43,160 nucleotides of DNA from Eubacterium sp. (lineage in GTDB: Bacteria > Bacillota > Clostridia > Lachnospirales > Lachnospiraceae), in contig JALEKC010000012.1 in assembly GCA_022769325.1 (NCBI GenBank), positions 1 to 43,160 on the forward strand, read 5' to 3'. Below, in pieces: positions 17,797-26,955 of this stretch; the first letter of the stretch is position 1; the number at the start of each line of letters is the position of its first letter. A program made the position numbers and the translations under genes. The notes under the pieces were generated by a model. It was not told the DNA's origin. It saw nothing but the letters and a program-made list of their open reading frames with translations, and did no database searches.

Positions 17797-19035
17797 ATGG
17801 CAGAGATCAGACCATTTGCGTGCCTGCGACCGACGGAAGAATTGGCCTCTCGGGTTGCAGCACTTCCATATGATGTTTATAACAGACAAGAGGCAAAAGA
17901 GGAGGTGCAGAGAGAACCACTTTCCTTTTTGAAGATTGACCGTGCGGAAACGAATTTTGATGACAGTGTGGATACCTATGCTCCCCAGGTTTATCAAAAA
18001 GCCAAAGAGCTTTTGCAGGAGGACAAGCAGAAGGGAATTTACATTACCGATGAAGACCGCAGTTATTATATCTATCAGTTGATTATGGATGGACGGCCAC
18101 AGACCGGATTGGTGGCATGCTCCTCCGTAGATGATTATATGAATCAGGTCATAAAAAAGCATGAAAATACAAGAGAAGACAAAGAAATCGACCGCATTAC
18201 CCATGTGGACACCTGTTCTGCCCAGACAGGACCGATTTTCCTTGCCTATCGTTCCGATGCCACCATCCATGAAATCGTTTCCTCTTATGTGGGAAAAGAA
18301 GCTCCGTTGTATGATTTTACGGCGCCGGATGGAATCACACATCGTGTGTGGAAAATTGCAAAAAAAGAAGATGTGGATGCTATTTATCATGCATTCCAGA
18401 AGATTGGACAGATTTATATTGCGGATGGACATCATCGTGCCGCTTCGGCAGTAAAAGTAGGATTGAAACGAAGAAAAGAAAATCCGGGTTATACGGGAGA
18501 AGAAGAATTTAACTATTTTCTTTCGGTTTTATTCCCACATGACGAACTCCGCATCCTGGATTACAATCGAACCGTGAAAGATTTAAATGGAAAAACACTT
18601 TCTCAATTTTTGCAGGAAGTGGAAGAAAACTTTATTGTGGAAAAAGCAGAGGGACAGGTTCGACCGGAAAAGAAAGGAACCTTTGGTATGTATACCGAGG
18701 GGCAGTGGTATCGTCTTACTGCAAAGCCGGAGTTGTTTGAAGGAAAAGATGCCGTAGGAAACCTGGATGTGTCAGTGCTGCAGGATTACTTGCTGGGACC
18801 GGTGCTAGGAATCGGAGACCCGAGAACCGACAAGAGAATTGACTTTATCGGTGGGATTCGTGGTCTCTCGGAATTGGAAAAGAGAGCAGATTCCGATATG
18901 CATATTTCCTTTTCCATGTATCCTACTTCCATTACAGAATTGTTTGATGTTGCCGATCAAGAACTTTTGATGCCGCCAAAATCAACATGGTTTGAGCCGA
19001 AATTGAGAAGCGGTTTATTTATCCATGAGATTTAA
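17797..19035 (+). CDS. DUF1015 family protein
   Basis: A 412-residue soluble protein of the DUF1015 family. The N-terminal pattern IRPFACLRP with LPYDVY, the KHENTREDKE stretch (121-130) and the highly conserved ADGHHRAAS (209-217) identify it. The DGHHR motif resembles the nucleotide- or phosphate-binding signature of the ParB/sulfiredoxin-like fold seen in archaeal free serine kinase SerK; that link is inference. In Firmicutes the gene is often near serine-synthesis genes, and here it is separated from a serine acetyltransferase only by a remnant. ACAGGAGG precedes the ATG. It heads a run with the YesL-like and glgB genes at 18- and 24-base spacing. Confidence 0.85.
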   Translation: MAEIRPFACLRPTEELASRVAALPYDVYNRQEAKEEVQREPLSFLKIDRAETNFDDSVDTYAPQVYQKAKELLQEDKQKGIYITDEDRSYYIYQLIMDGRPQTGLVACSSVDDYMNQVIKKHENTREDKEIDRITHVDTCSAQTGPIFLAYRSDATIHEIVSSYVGKEAPLYDFTAPDGITHRVWKIAKKEDVDAIYHAFQKIGQIYIADGHHRAASAVKVGLKRRKENPGYTGEEEFNYFLSVLFPHDELRILDYNRTVKDLNGKTLSQFLQEVEENFIVEKAEGQVRPEKKGTFGMYTEGQWYRLTAKPELFEGKDAVGNLDVSVLQDYLLGPVLGIGDPRTDKRIDFIGGIRGLSELEKRADSDMHISFSMYPTSITELFDVADQELLMPPKSTWFEPKLRSGLFIHEI

Positions 19036-19053
19036 GAGAAAGGAAGAAAAAAG

Positions 19054-19722
19054 ATGGATCGTTTGTTTAATGTAAATAACCCTATTATGAAGGCATTATC
19101 CAAATTGTTTGATATCGGCTGGTTAAGTTTGATTTATATTGTTTTTTGTGTTCCGATTGTGACTATAGGAGCAGCGACCACTTCATTGTATTATGTAAGT
19201 GCCAAAGTGCTTCGAAAAGAGAGAGGCTATGTTTGGTCTGAATTCTGGCATTGTTTCAAATTGAATTTTAAGCCGGCGACACTGCTTTGGCTGATTTTTG
19301 GTGCCATTTATTCTCTGTTGTATTTTAATGTCACCACACTCAATACGTCAAAGGAAATGGGCGGATATCTTGTGGGAGCATATATCGCTCTCGCCTTTAT
19401 CCTGACTTGTATTGCCAGCTACTCTTTTTGCCTTTTGTCTCGTTTTACAGTAAATGTAAGAGGCATTTTGCGCTACGCGTTGTATATGTCATTTCGACAT
19501 TTTTTGCATACCCTGTGTTTTTTGGCAATTTTATTTGTGGCAGGTTTCGGAGTATATGCGGGATTTCGCGTACAAGTACCGATACTTTTACTATTTGTGC
19601 CGGGAGGAGCGTCCTTTTTATACACCTTCCCAATGGAGCATTTACTGAAAAAATATATGCCAAAATCAGAACCACGTTATACGGAAAATGGAGAAGAAAT
19701 TGTAGAATGGTACGAGGAGTAA
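19054..19722 (+). CDS. DUF624 (YesL-like) membrane protein
   Basis: A 222-residue integral membrane protein with five or six hydrophobic segments. The start (LFNVNNPIMKALSKLFDIGWLSLIY with a PIVTIGAATTSLYYV motif) is typical of the DUF624/YesL family, whose members often lie beside carbohydrate-uptake or sugar-enzyme genes. The exact role is unknown. The C-terminal 25 residues are charged and cytoplasmic. GAAAGGAAG precedes the ATG. It is squeezed between the DUF1015 and glgB genes, so co-expression with glycogen branching enzyme is likely. Confidence 0.85.
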   Translation: MDRLFNVNNPIMKALSKLFDIGWLSLIYIVFCVPIVTIGAATTSLYYVSAKVLRKERGYVWSEFWHCFKLNFKPATLLWLIFGAIYSLLYFNVTTLNTSKEMGGYLVGAYIALAFILTCIASYSFCLLSRFTVNVRGILRYALYMSFRHFLHTLCFLAILFVAGFGVYAGFRVQVPILLLFVPGGASFLYTFPMEHLLKKYMPKSEPRYTENGEEIVEWYEE

Positions 19723-19746
19723 GGGAGCGTACAGAAAGGAGAGCAT

Positions 19747-22011
19747 ATGGAGAAAAAACTGGAAGATTATATGGACTGGCCCAAGATTGAAGACTTGGCC
19801 TATGCAGAATGTCAAGATGTAGGGGATGTCCTTGGTGCCACGGTAGTGAAGGAAGGCATTTTATTTCGTTGTTTCTTTCCGGGAGCTGATAAGGTTCTGA
19901 TAAAAATAAAGGGAAAAAGCCGCACGGTTATTATGAAGAAAATGGATGATTGTGGCTATTTTGCGGCTATTATGGCCGGAAAAAAAATACCCGAATACAT
20001 CTATCAGGTACAATATAAAACCGGGAAAATGGAAATCCCGGATATCTATGCCATCGACCATTATGTGGATGCCATGGATGAAGTTCTTTTTGCCAATGGG
20101 GAGCATGATACCATCTATGAAAAGCTGGGAGCACATCCCGGACAGGTAAATGGATTTTATGGAACCTGGTTTGCAGTATGGGCCCCCAATGCACAGAGTG
20201 TCAGTGTTGTGGGTGATTTCAATCAATGGGATGGCAGACTGCATCCCATGAGAAGACTGGAAAGTGGAATATTTGAGTTGTTTGTGCCCCATGTGGGAGA
20301 TGGGGAAATATATAAATACGAGATTCATGGATACGACGGAAAAACCGTATTGAAGGCGGATCCTTATGGATTTTATGCGGAAAAAAGACCGGCTAATGCC
20401 AGTGTGATATGGGATATTTCGGACTATGAGTGGGACGATGCAAAATGGCTTGAAAAGCGAAGAAATACGGATTGGAAAAAGGAACCCATGATTGTCCTGG
20501 AACTGCATCTTGGGTCATTTGAACGACCCAAAGACGGCGGTTTCTATAATTATCGTGAGATAGCAGGAAAGGTGGCAGATTATTGTAAAAAGATGGGGTA
20601 TACCCATGTTGAATTGATGCCGGTGATGGAACATCCGCTGGACGCTTCTTGGGGATATCAGGTCATTGGGTATTATGCACCCACATCCCGGTATGGAACT
20701 CCGGAAGATTTTATGTATTTTGTGGATACGATGCACAAGGAAGGTATCGGCGTGATTTTGGACTGGGTACCGGCACATTTTCCGAAGGATGCCCATGGAC
20801 TGGGACGTTTTGATGGTACCTGTCTCTATGAACATTTGGATAAGCGTCAAGGGGAGCACCCTCATTGGGGAACCTTGATTTATAATTATGGCAGACCACA
20901 GGTGGTAAATTATTTGATTGCCAATGCCCTTTTCTGGCTGGAGCGCTATCATGCCGATGGTCTTCGCCTGGATGCAGTGGCTTCCATGCTCTATCTGGAT
21001 TATGGAAAACAGGATGGGGAATGGGTTGCCAATATGTATGGTGGCAATGAAAATCTAGAGGCCATTGAATTTTTGAAAAAACTCAATCAAAAGATAAAAG
21101 ACCGCAAGGATGGCTGTTTGTCCATTGCTGAGGAATCCACGGCATGGCCGATGGTAACCGGAAATATCCAAGACGGGGGACTTGGTTTTGATTTCAAATG
21201 GAACATGGGATGGATGAACGACTATCTGGAATATATCAAGACGGATCCTCTTTTTCGAAAAGGTCGTCATGGCATGTTGACATTTAGCATGGTTTATCAG
21301 TACTCAGAGAACTTTATGCTGGTATTTTCCCATGATGAAGTGGTACATATGAAAGGCTCCCTGTACGGAAAGATGCCGGGAAATGACCAGGAGAAACTGG
21401 CCGGACTCCGCCAAAGCTTTGGTTATATGGCAGCACACCCGGGAAAAAATCTTGTCTTTATGGGACAGGATTTTGGACAGATACGGGAGTGGAGTGAGGA
21501 ACGGGAATTGGATTGGGATTTGGTAGAAGATGGGAAAGCCATGGCAAGTACCACCGGAGAAATGATCCCGATTAAATCGCCTCACCGTATGCTTCAGGAT
21601 TTTGTAAAAGATTTGTGGAAATTCTATCGCGAGCATCCTGCAATGTATCAATGGGATGACAATCCGGAAGGATTTAAATGGGTAAGTATGTTGGATGCGG
21701 ATCACAGCATCATCGCATTTATGCGGGAAGCCGAGGAAGAAAAATTGCTGGTTGTATGCAATTTCACACCGGTATGTTATCCGGAATTTAAGTTGGGAGT
21801 CCCTTATAAGGGAAAATACAAAGAGATTCTCAATAGTGATTCCATTGCCTATGGTGGTGAAAATCATATCAATCCGAGATTAAAAAACAGTAAAAAGGAA
21901 AAAATGGATGGTATGGAGCAAACCATTACGTTTGCGCTGGCACCAAATGCCATTCAGATTTTTCAATATACAACCGCACAGACGACGAATCGAAAAAGAA
22001 AGAAGAAATGA
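19747..22011 (+). CDS. glgB: 1,4-alpha-glucan branching enzyme
   Basis: Introduces alpha-1,6 branches in glycogen. The 754 residues include two N-terminal beta-sandwich regions (about 1-110 and 125-215, the second with GDFNQWDGRLHPM) and a GH13 barrel. The nucleophile is D409 in DGLRLDAV, the acid/base is E462 in IAEES, and the third acid is in SHDEVVH. The tail ends in a lysine/arginine-rich stretch. AAAGGAG precedes the ATG. The other glycogen genes (glgC, glgD, glgA, glgP) are not in the window. Confidence 0.95.
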   Translation: MEKKLEDYMDWPKIEDLAYAECQDVGDVLGATVVKEGILFRCFFPGADKVLIKIKGKSRTVIMKKMDDCGYFAAIMAGKKIPEYIYQVQYKTGKMEIPDIYAIDHYVDAMDEVLFANGEHDTIYEKLGAHPGQVNGFYGTWFAVWAPNAQSVSVVGDFNQWDGRLHPMRRLESGIFELFVPHVGDGEIYKYEIHGYDGKTVLKADPYGFYAEKRPANASVIWDISDYEWDDAKWLEKRRNTDWKKEPMIVLELHLGSFERPKDGGFYNYREIAGKVADYCKKMGYTHVELMPVMEHPLDASWGYQVIGYYAPTSRYGTPEDFMYFVDTMHKEGIGVILDWVPAHFPKDAHGLGRFDGTCLYEHLDKRQGEHPHWGTLIYNYGRPQVVNYLIANALFWLERYHADGLRLDAVASMLYLDYGKQDGEWVANMYGGNENLEAIEFLKKLNQKIKDRKDGCLSIAEESTAWPMVTGNIQDGGLGFDFKWNMGWMNDYLEYIKTDPLFRKGRHGMLTFSMVYQYSENFMLVFSHDEVVHMKGSLYGKMPGNDQEKLAGLRQSFGYMAAHPGKNLVFMGQDFGQIREWSEERELDWDLVEDGKAMASTTGEMIPIKSPHRMLQDFVKDLWKFYREHPAMYQWDDNPEGFKWVSMLDADHSIIAFMREAEEEKLLVVCNFTPVCYPEFKLGVPYKGKYKEILNSDSIAYGGENHINPRLKNSKKEKMDGMEQTITFALAPNAIQIFQYTTAQTTNRKRKKK

Positions 22012-22026
22012 GGGAAATAGAATTAT

Positions 22027-24948
22027 ATGAAACAAGTGAAAGGTTATTCCATTATACAAAAGCAGGAGTTAAATGAACTAAATGCTACAGGATATCTTCT
22101 ACGGCATGATAAGACAAAGGCAAAAGTTGCCGTGATTGAAAACGAAGATGAAAATAAAGTATTTTCCATCGGGTTCCGGACCCCGCCGAAGGATTCCACC
22201 GGCGTGGCTCATATCGTGGAACATACAGTTTTGTGTGGCTCTCGGGAATTTCCCGCCAAAGATCCATTTATTGAATTGGCCAAAGGTTCTCTGAATACCT
22301 TTTTAAATGCTATGACCTATCCGGATAAGACGGTTTATCCGGTGGCAAGCTGCAATGATAAAGATTTTCAGAATTTAATGCATGTGTATTTGGATGCCGT
22401 GTTTTATCCCAATATTTACAAAGAAGAGAAGATTTTCAAACAGGAGGGATGGCATTATCACCTGGATTCTGTAGAAGGCCCCCTGTCCTACAATGGAGTG
22501 GTTTTCAATGAAATGAAAGGCGTCTTTTCCTCTCCGGAGCAGTTGATTGAGAGAAAGATACAGCAGTCCTTATTCCCGGACACAAGTTATGGGTTTGAAT
22601 CCGGTGGAGATCCTGTGAATATCCCGGATTTGACCTATCAGGAGTATTTGGATTTTCACAGCCGCTATTATCATCCATCCAATAGCTATATTTATCTTTA
22701 TGGTGATATGGATATGGAAGAAAAGCTGCTCTGGATGGATGAGAACTATCTTTCACATTTTGACTATTTGAAAGTGGATTCGGAAATTCCGGAGCAAAAA
22801 CCCTTTCATCAGCCGGTTGAAACCGAAGCGTTTTATTCTTTGGCAGAAGGAGAATCAGAGGAAGGAAAAGCGTATCTCAGTTATAATGCGGTAACCGGAA
22901 CTTCCCTTGACCCGGATTTATATCTGGCTTTTCAAGTATTGAATTATGTATTGGTGCAGGGAGTGGGAGCACCTGTAAAGCAGGCACTTGTGGATGCAGG
23001 AATCGGAAGTGAGATTATCAGTTACTTTGAAGAAAGTATCCGGCATCCATATTTTTCCATTATTTCTAAAAATACGGAGGTGTCGAAAAAGCAGGAGTTT
23101 GTAACCATTATCCGCAATGAGCTGACGAAACTTGTGGAGACGGGAATCAATAAAGATTCATTGAATGCAGGATTAAATGCTTTGGAATTTCGTTATCGGG
23201 AAGCTGATTTTGGTTCCTATCCCAAAGGATTGATGTATGGACTGCAGATGTTTGACAGCTGGTTGTATGACGGAGAGAAACCATTTCTTCATATCTGTGC
23301 CAACGATACCTTTAAACGCCTTCGCGAGAAGATGGAAGAAGGGTATTTTGAATCTTTGATTCAGACATGGCTTTTGGATAATCCACATCGTTCCATCGTT
23401 ACGGCGTCACCTAAAGTCGGTCTTACTGCGGAGATGGACAAAGAAGAGGCAAAAAAATGTCAGGCTTTTTTTGACACACTCTCTCAGGAACAGAAAGAGA
23501 AACTGGTTCGCCAGACCGAAGAACTCAGGCAATATCAGGAGGAACCCACACCAAAAGAGGATTTGGAAAAAATTCCGCTTTTATCCCGTGAGGATATCGG
23601 GAAAAAAGCCTTGGGATTTTCCAATATAGAAAAGAAAATTAAAGAAAACAAAGTGATTCACCATGACTATTTTACCAATGGAATTTACTATATCAATTTG
23701 AATTTTGACATCAAGCCACTGCTGTCAGAATATGCTCCCTATATCAGTTTGCTGACTTCGGTGCTGGCTTGTGTGGATACGGATGCCCATGACAAATTGG
23801 CATTTTCCAATGAGATATTGCAAAATGCAGGGGATTTTGTCTTTGATGTTGCATTGCTCCGGGAGTTCCAGGAACCAAAGGAATATCAGGCATATTTGGT
23901 ATTTACTACCAAGGTGTTGGAGGGAAAGACAAAGAAAGTATTGGAACTTTTGATAGAGGCATTATCATCTTCTCATTTGGAAGACGAAAAACGGTTAAAA
24001 GAAATCATCAGTGAAATGGAGTCCGCACTTTATATGCGGCTGATTTCTGCGGGTCACAGTACAGCCGTGAATCGAACCTTTGCCTATCGTTCCCAGATGG
24101 GACGATACGACGAGGCAATGGGTGGAATCTCCTATTATCGATTCCTAAAGCAGTTGAATGACAATTTCGAGGAATATAAAGACAATACTATAGCAATCCT
24201 GAAAATGCTGTGTAAAAAGATCTTTACAAGGGATAATATGGTGACGGGGATTACCTGTGAAGCTTCTGCCTATGCAACTTTCGAAAACGTATTTTCATCA
24301 TTCATCGAAAAAATGCCATATCATGATGCTGGGGTAGAGATGATACCGGCACAGCTTCATTGTAAGGATGTGCAGCAAAATGAGGGCTTTAAAACCGCAG
24401 GGCAGGTACAATATGTGGCACGAAGCGGTAATTTCCGCGAGCGGGGAATTCCATATCATGGCTCATTCCGGGTGGTTCGTGCCATGCTTAGTTATGGCTA
24501 TCTCTGGAATGAAGTACGAGTCAAAGGGGGAGCCTACGGGGTTATGTGTAATTTCCCAAATTCGGGAGAAGGATATTTTGTATCTTACCGGGATCCGAAA
24601 CTTGCCGAAACCAATGAAACTTACAAAAATGTGGCAGAGTATTTGCGAAAGTATGAGGCAGATGAACGGGAAATGACCAAAAATATCATAGGAACCATCA
24701 GCAGTGTGGACACCCCGTTACCTCCGAAAGCCAAAGGCAACCGCTCCATGACAGCTTATTTTATAGGACTTCCCTTTGAAGAAATTCAAAAAGAGCGGGA
24801 TGAGATTTTGTCCACCTCCGTTGAGGATATCAGGCGTGCCGGAGATATGGTGGATGCTCTTTTGGCAGATGGAAAAATCTGCGTTCTTGGAAACGAGGAA
24901 AAAGTGAAAGAAAATGTACAATTGTTTGGAAGTGTGGACACTTTATAA
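22027..24948 (+). CDS. Insulinase-family (M16C, presequence-protease-like) metallopeptidase
   Basis: A 973-residue zinc peptidase of family M16C, related to PreP and the Clostridium HypA protein. The inverted zinc motif is HIVEH (H62, E65, H66), with the distal glutamate likely in NEMKGVF. Four tandem M16 half-domains with a central helical linker (about 470-530) give the clam-shell that degrades short unstructured peptides. There is no signal peptide, so it is probably cytoplasmic. GAGGGAAAT precedes the ATG, 15 bases after glgB. It is 26 bases before era. Substrates are unknown; clean-up of peptides is the common view. Confidence 0.92.
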   Translation: MKQVKGYSIIQKQELNELNATGYLLRHDKTKAKVAVIENEDENKVFSIGFRTPPKDSTGVAHIVEHTVLCGSREFPAKDPFIELAKGSLNTFLNAMTYPDKTVYPVASCNDKDFQNLMHVYLDAVFYPNIYKEEKIFKQEGWHYHLDSVEGPLSYNGVVFNEMKGVFSSPEQLIERKIQQSLFPDTSYGFESGGDPVNIPDLTYQEYLDFHSRYYHPSNSYIYLYGDMDMEEKLLWMDENYLSHFDYLKVDSEIPEQKPFHQPVETEAFYSLAEGESEEGKAYLSYNAVTGTSLDPDLYLAFQVLNYVLVQGVGAPVKQALVDAGIGSEIISYFEESIRHPYFSIISKNTEVSKKQEFVTIIRNELTKLVETGINKDSLNAGLNALEFRYREADFGSYPKGLMYGLQMFDSWLYDGEKPFLHICANDTFKRLREKMEEGYFESLIQTWLLDNPHRSIVTASPKVGLTAEMDKEEAKKCQAFFDTLSQEQKEKLVRQTEELRQYQEEPTPKEDLEKIPLLSREDIGKKALGFSNIEKKIKENKVIHHDYFTNGIYYINLNFDIKPLLSEYAPYISLLTSVLACVDTDAHDKLAFSNEILQNAGDFVFDVALLREFQEPKEYQAYLVFTTKVLEGKTKKVLELLIEALSSSHLEDEKRLKEIISEMESALYMRLISAGHSTAVNRTFAYRSQMGRYDEAMGGISYYRFLKQLNDNFEEYKDNTIAILKMLCKKIFTRDNMVTGITCEASAYATFENVFSSFIEKMPYHDAGVEMIPAQLHCKDVQQNEGFKTAGQVQYVARSGNFRERGIPYHGSFRVVRAMLSYGYLWNEVRVKGGAYGVMCNFPNSGEGYFVSYRDPKLAETNETYKNVAEYLRKYEADEREMTKNIIGTISSVDTPLPPKAKGNRSMTAYFIGLPFEEIQKERDEILSTSVEDIRRAGDMVDALLADGKICVLGNEEKVKENVQLFGSVDTL

Positions 24949-24974
24949 GAGACAGAGGAAGAAAGGAGTCACCG

Positions 24975-25901
24975 ATGAACGAAGAAAAAAAGAATCAACC
25001 CTTTAAATCCGGTTTTGTATCTTTGGTGGGGCGTCCCAATGTGGGAAAATCCACATTGATGAATCGCATCATCGGACAAAAAATTGCCATTACAAGCAAT
25101 AAACCTCAGACTACGCGAAATCGGATTCAGACCGTATATCATGACGAACGTGGGCAAATTGTTTTTCTTGATACACCGGGGATTCACAAGGCAAAAAATA
25201 AACTGGGTGAATACATGGTTACTGTGGCAGAGAGAACCTTTGAGGAAGTGGATATGATATTGTGGCTGGTGGAGGCCACCACGTTTATCGGAAAGGGAGA
25301 GCATCATATCGCAGAACAGCTTAAGAAAGCCCATATCCCGGTGATTCTTGTAATGAATAAAATTGATACCGTGAAAAAAGAAGAATTGCTTCAGTGCATC
25401 GATGCCTATCAGCAGATTATGGAGTTTGATGAAATCGTTCCTGTATCTGCTTGGACCGGAGAAAGTGTGGATCATCTTGTGGATGTCATGTTCCAGTATT
25501 TAGAAGAAGGCCCGGCCTTTTATGATGAGGATACCGTGACGGATCAGCCGGTGCGTCATATTGTGGCAGAATTAATTCGGGAGAAGGCATTGCGCCTTCT
25601 GGCAGATGAAATTCCCCACGGAATTGCCGTAGCAGTGGATCAGATGAAATTACGACATAACAATAAAAATATCTATGACATCGATGCCACTATTATTTGC
25701 GAGAGGGATTCCCATAAAGGAATTATCATTGGAAAGCAGGGCAGCATGCTGAAAAAAATAGGAACCCAGGCAAGGCGTGAGATTGAGGAAATGCTTCAAA
25801 AGAAGGTAAACTTGAAACTGTGGGTAAAAGTGAAAAAGGATTGGCGGGACAGCGATTTCCTTTTGAAAAACTTTGGTTATGACAAGAAAAACATGGAATA
25901 A
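24975..25901 (+). CDS. era: GTPase Era
   Basis: Essential GTPase that binds 16S rRNA near its 3' end during 30S assembly. G1 is GRPNVGKST (19-27), G3 is DTPGIH and G4 is NKID. The C-terminal KH RNA-binding domain (about 200-300) includes IIGKQGSMLKKIG. The 308-residue length is normal. GAAAGGAG precedes the ATG. era, yqzL and recO follow in the order known from Bacillus. Confidence 0.97.
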   Translation: MNEEKKNQPFKSGFVSLVGRPNVGKSTLMNRIIGQKIAITSNKPQTTRNRIQTVYHDERGQIVFLDTPGIHKAKNKLGEYMVTVAERTFEEVDMILWLVEATTFIGKGEHHIAEQLKKAHIPVILVMNKIDTVKKEELLQCIDAYQQIMEFDEIVPVSAWTGESVDHLVDVMFQYLEEGPAFYDEDTVTDQPVRHIVAELIREKALRLLADEIPHGIAVAVDQMKLRHNNKNIYDIDATIICERDSHKGIIIGKQGSMLKKIGTQARREIEEMLQKKVNLKLWVKVKKDWRDSDFLLKNFGYDKKNME

Positions 25902-25969
25902 AATACCTCGTATAGATGGTTTTCTTTGTGGAGAAGATAGTAATATCAACAACAACGGAGGAAGCCATT

Positions 25970-26173
25970 ATGAACAACAAGTTTTGGAATCAGTTTTATG
26001 AAACCGGAAAGATTTCAGACTATTTGAAATATGTCAATGCAGCGGAAAATTCATCTGCTTCGGATAAAATTTATCCGGAGGGAGGATTTTCCGGTGAGAT
26101 GGAGAAGATGCAGCATGCAGGAAAAAGTGACAGGGATGGTTCTTTCGGGTACTCCCGTGGGGGAATACGATAA
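25970..26173 (+). CDS. yqzL: YqzL-like small protein
   Basis: A 67-residue product whose N-terminus (FWNQFYETGKISDYLKY) fits the pattern of YqzL, a small protein of unknown function encoded between era and recO in Bacillus. The rest is polar and low in complexity. CGGAGG lies six bases before the ATG at 25970; a longer open frame from 25916 lacks a site. It overlaps the start of recO by 59 bases, which is unusual and makes its C-terminus longer than the roughly 47-residue Bacillus protein. Identification rests on position and a short motif. Confidence 0.65.
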   Translation: MNNKFWNQFYETGKISDYLKYVNAAENSSASDKIYPEGGFSGEMEKMQHAGKSDRDGSFGYSRGGIR

Positions 26174-26870
26174 AAGAGTCGTAATATTAACCAGGGAGCG
26201 GGGGAAGATATCTGCCTTTGCCCGAGGTGCCAGACGCCCGAAAAGCCCGCTGGTGGCAGCGAGTGAACCCTTTACCTTTGGAGAATTTGTCCTTTATCAG
26301 GGAAGAGATTCTTATACGATTTCTTCCGTTGAGGTGCAAAATTATTTTTCAGAAATCCGCGAGGAACTGGAAGATATTTATATGGGAATGTACTTTTGTG
26401 AAATTGCAGAATATTTTACCATGGAAAACATGGATGCCAAAGAGATTTTGAAATTGTTATATCAATCTCTCCGGGCATTGAAAGTGCCTTCCTTGTCCAG
26501 AGAACTGGTAAGACGAATTTTTGAATTTAAAATCATTGCTTTAAACGGGGAAGCACCCCGTTTATTTGCATGCATAGAATGCCAGAAAAAGGAAAGCATT
26601 TGCTTTTTTCATCCCGGAGCAGCCGGAATCTTATGTAAAGTATGGTATGGCAAAGCACCCTATCAAAACCGGGGGGCTTACCGAATCACCGGAAGTACCA
26701 TCTACATATTGCAGCGAATTGTAGCATCGTCGGTGGAAAAATTATATACATTTTCCGTCTCGGAACAGGTGATGCGGGAATTAAATCTTGTGATACCGGA
26801 TTATTTTGAAAAGCATACGGATAAAAAATTTCAATCGGCACAAATGTTAGATAATCTGCTTTCATTTTAG
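26115..26870 (+). CDS. recO: DNA repair protein RecO
   Basis: Recombination mediator that helps load RecA on gaps with RecF and RecR. The 251-residue protein has the N-terminal OB fold (GMVLSGTPVGEYDKRVVILT, GARRPKSPL) and a zinc-binding set C153, C156, C163 and C174. The ATG at 26115 gives the family-typical N-terminus and follows GGAGAAG; the longer frame from 26031 adds residues not seen in RecO. It starts inside yqzL. Confidence 0.9.
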   Translation: MQEKVTGMVLSGTPVGEYDKRVVILTRERGKISAFARGARRPKSPLVAASEPFTFGEFVLYQGRDSYTISSVEVQNYFSEIREELEDIYMGMYFCEIAEYFTMENMDAKEILKLLYQSLRALKVPSLSRELVRRIFEFKIIALNGEAPRLFACIECQKKESICFFHPGAAGILCKVWYGKAPYQNRGAYRITGSTIYILQRIVASSVEKLYTFSVSEQVMRELNLVIPDYFEKHTDKKFQSAQMLDNLLSF

Positions 26871-26894
26871 AGCAAAGGTGAAATTTTTATCTTT

Positions 26895-26920
26895 CCTTTT
26901 CGAAAAGGTTGTGTTATCAT
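26895..26920 (+). promoter_or_regulatory. Extended -10 promoter for glnS with an adjacent palindrome
   Basis: TGTTATCAT (26912-26920) is an extended -10 (TGn before TATCAT), 36 bases before the glnS ATG; no clear -35 is present. Just upstream is the perfect 14-bp palindrome CCTTTTCGAAAAGG (26895-26908), which overlaps the -35 position and could bind a regulator. Confidence 0.45.
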
Positions 26921-26955
26921 ATACCATATATGTGTGTTAAGGAGGCTTCAAGTAA

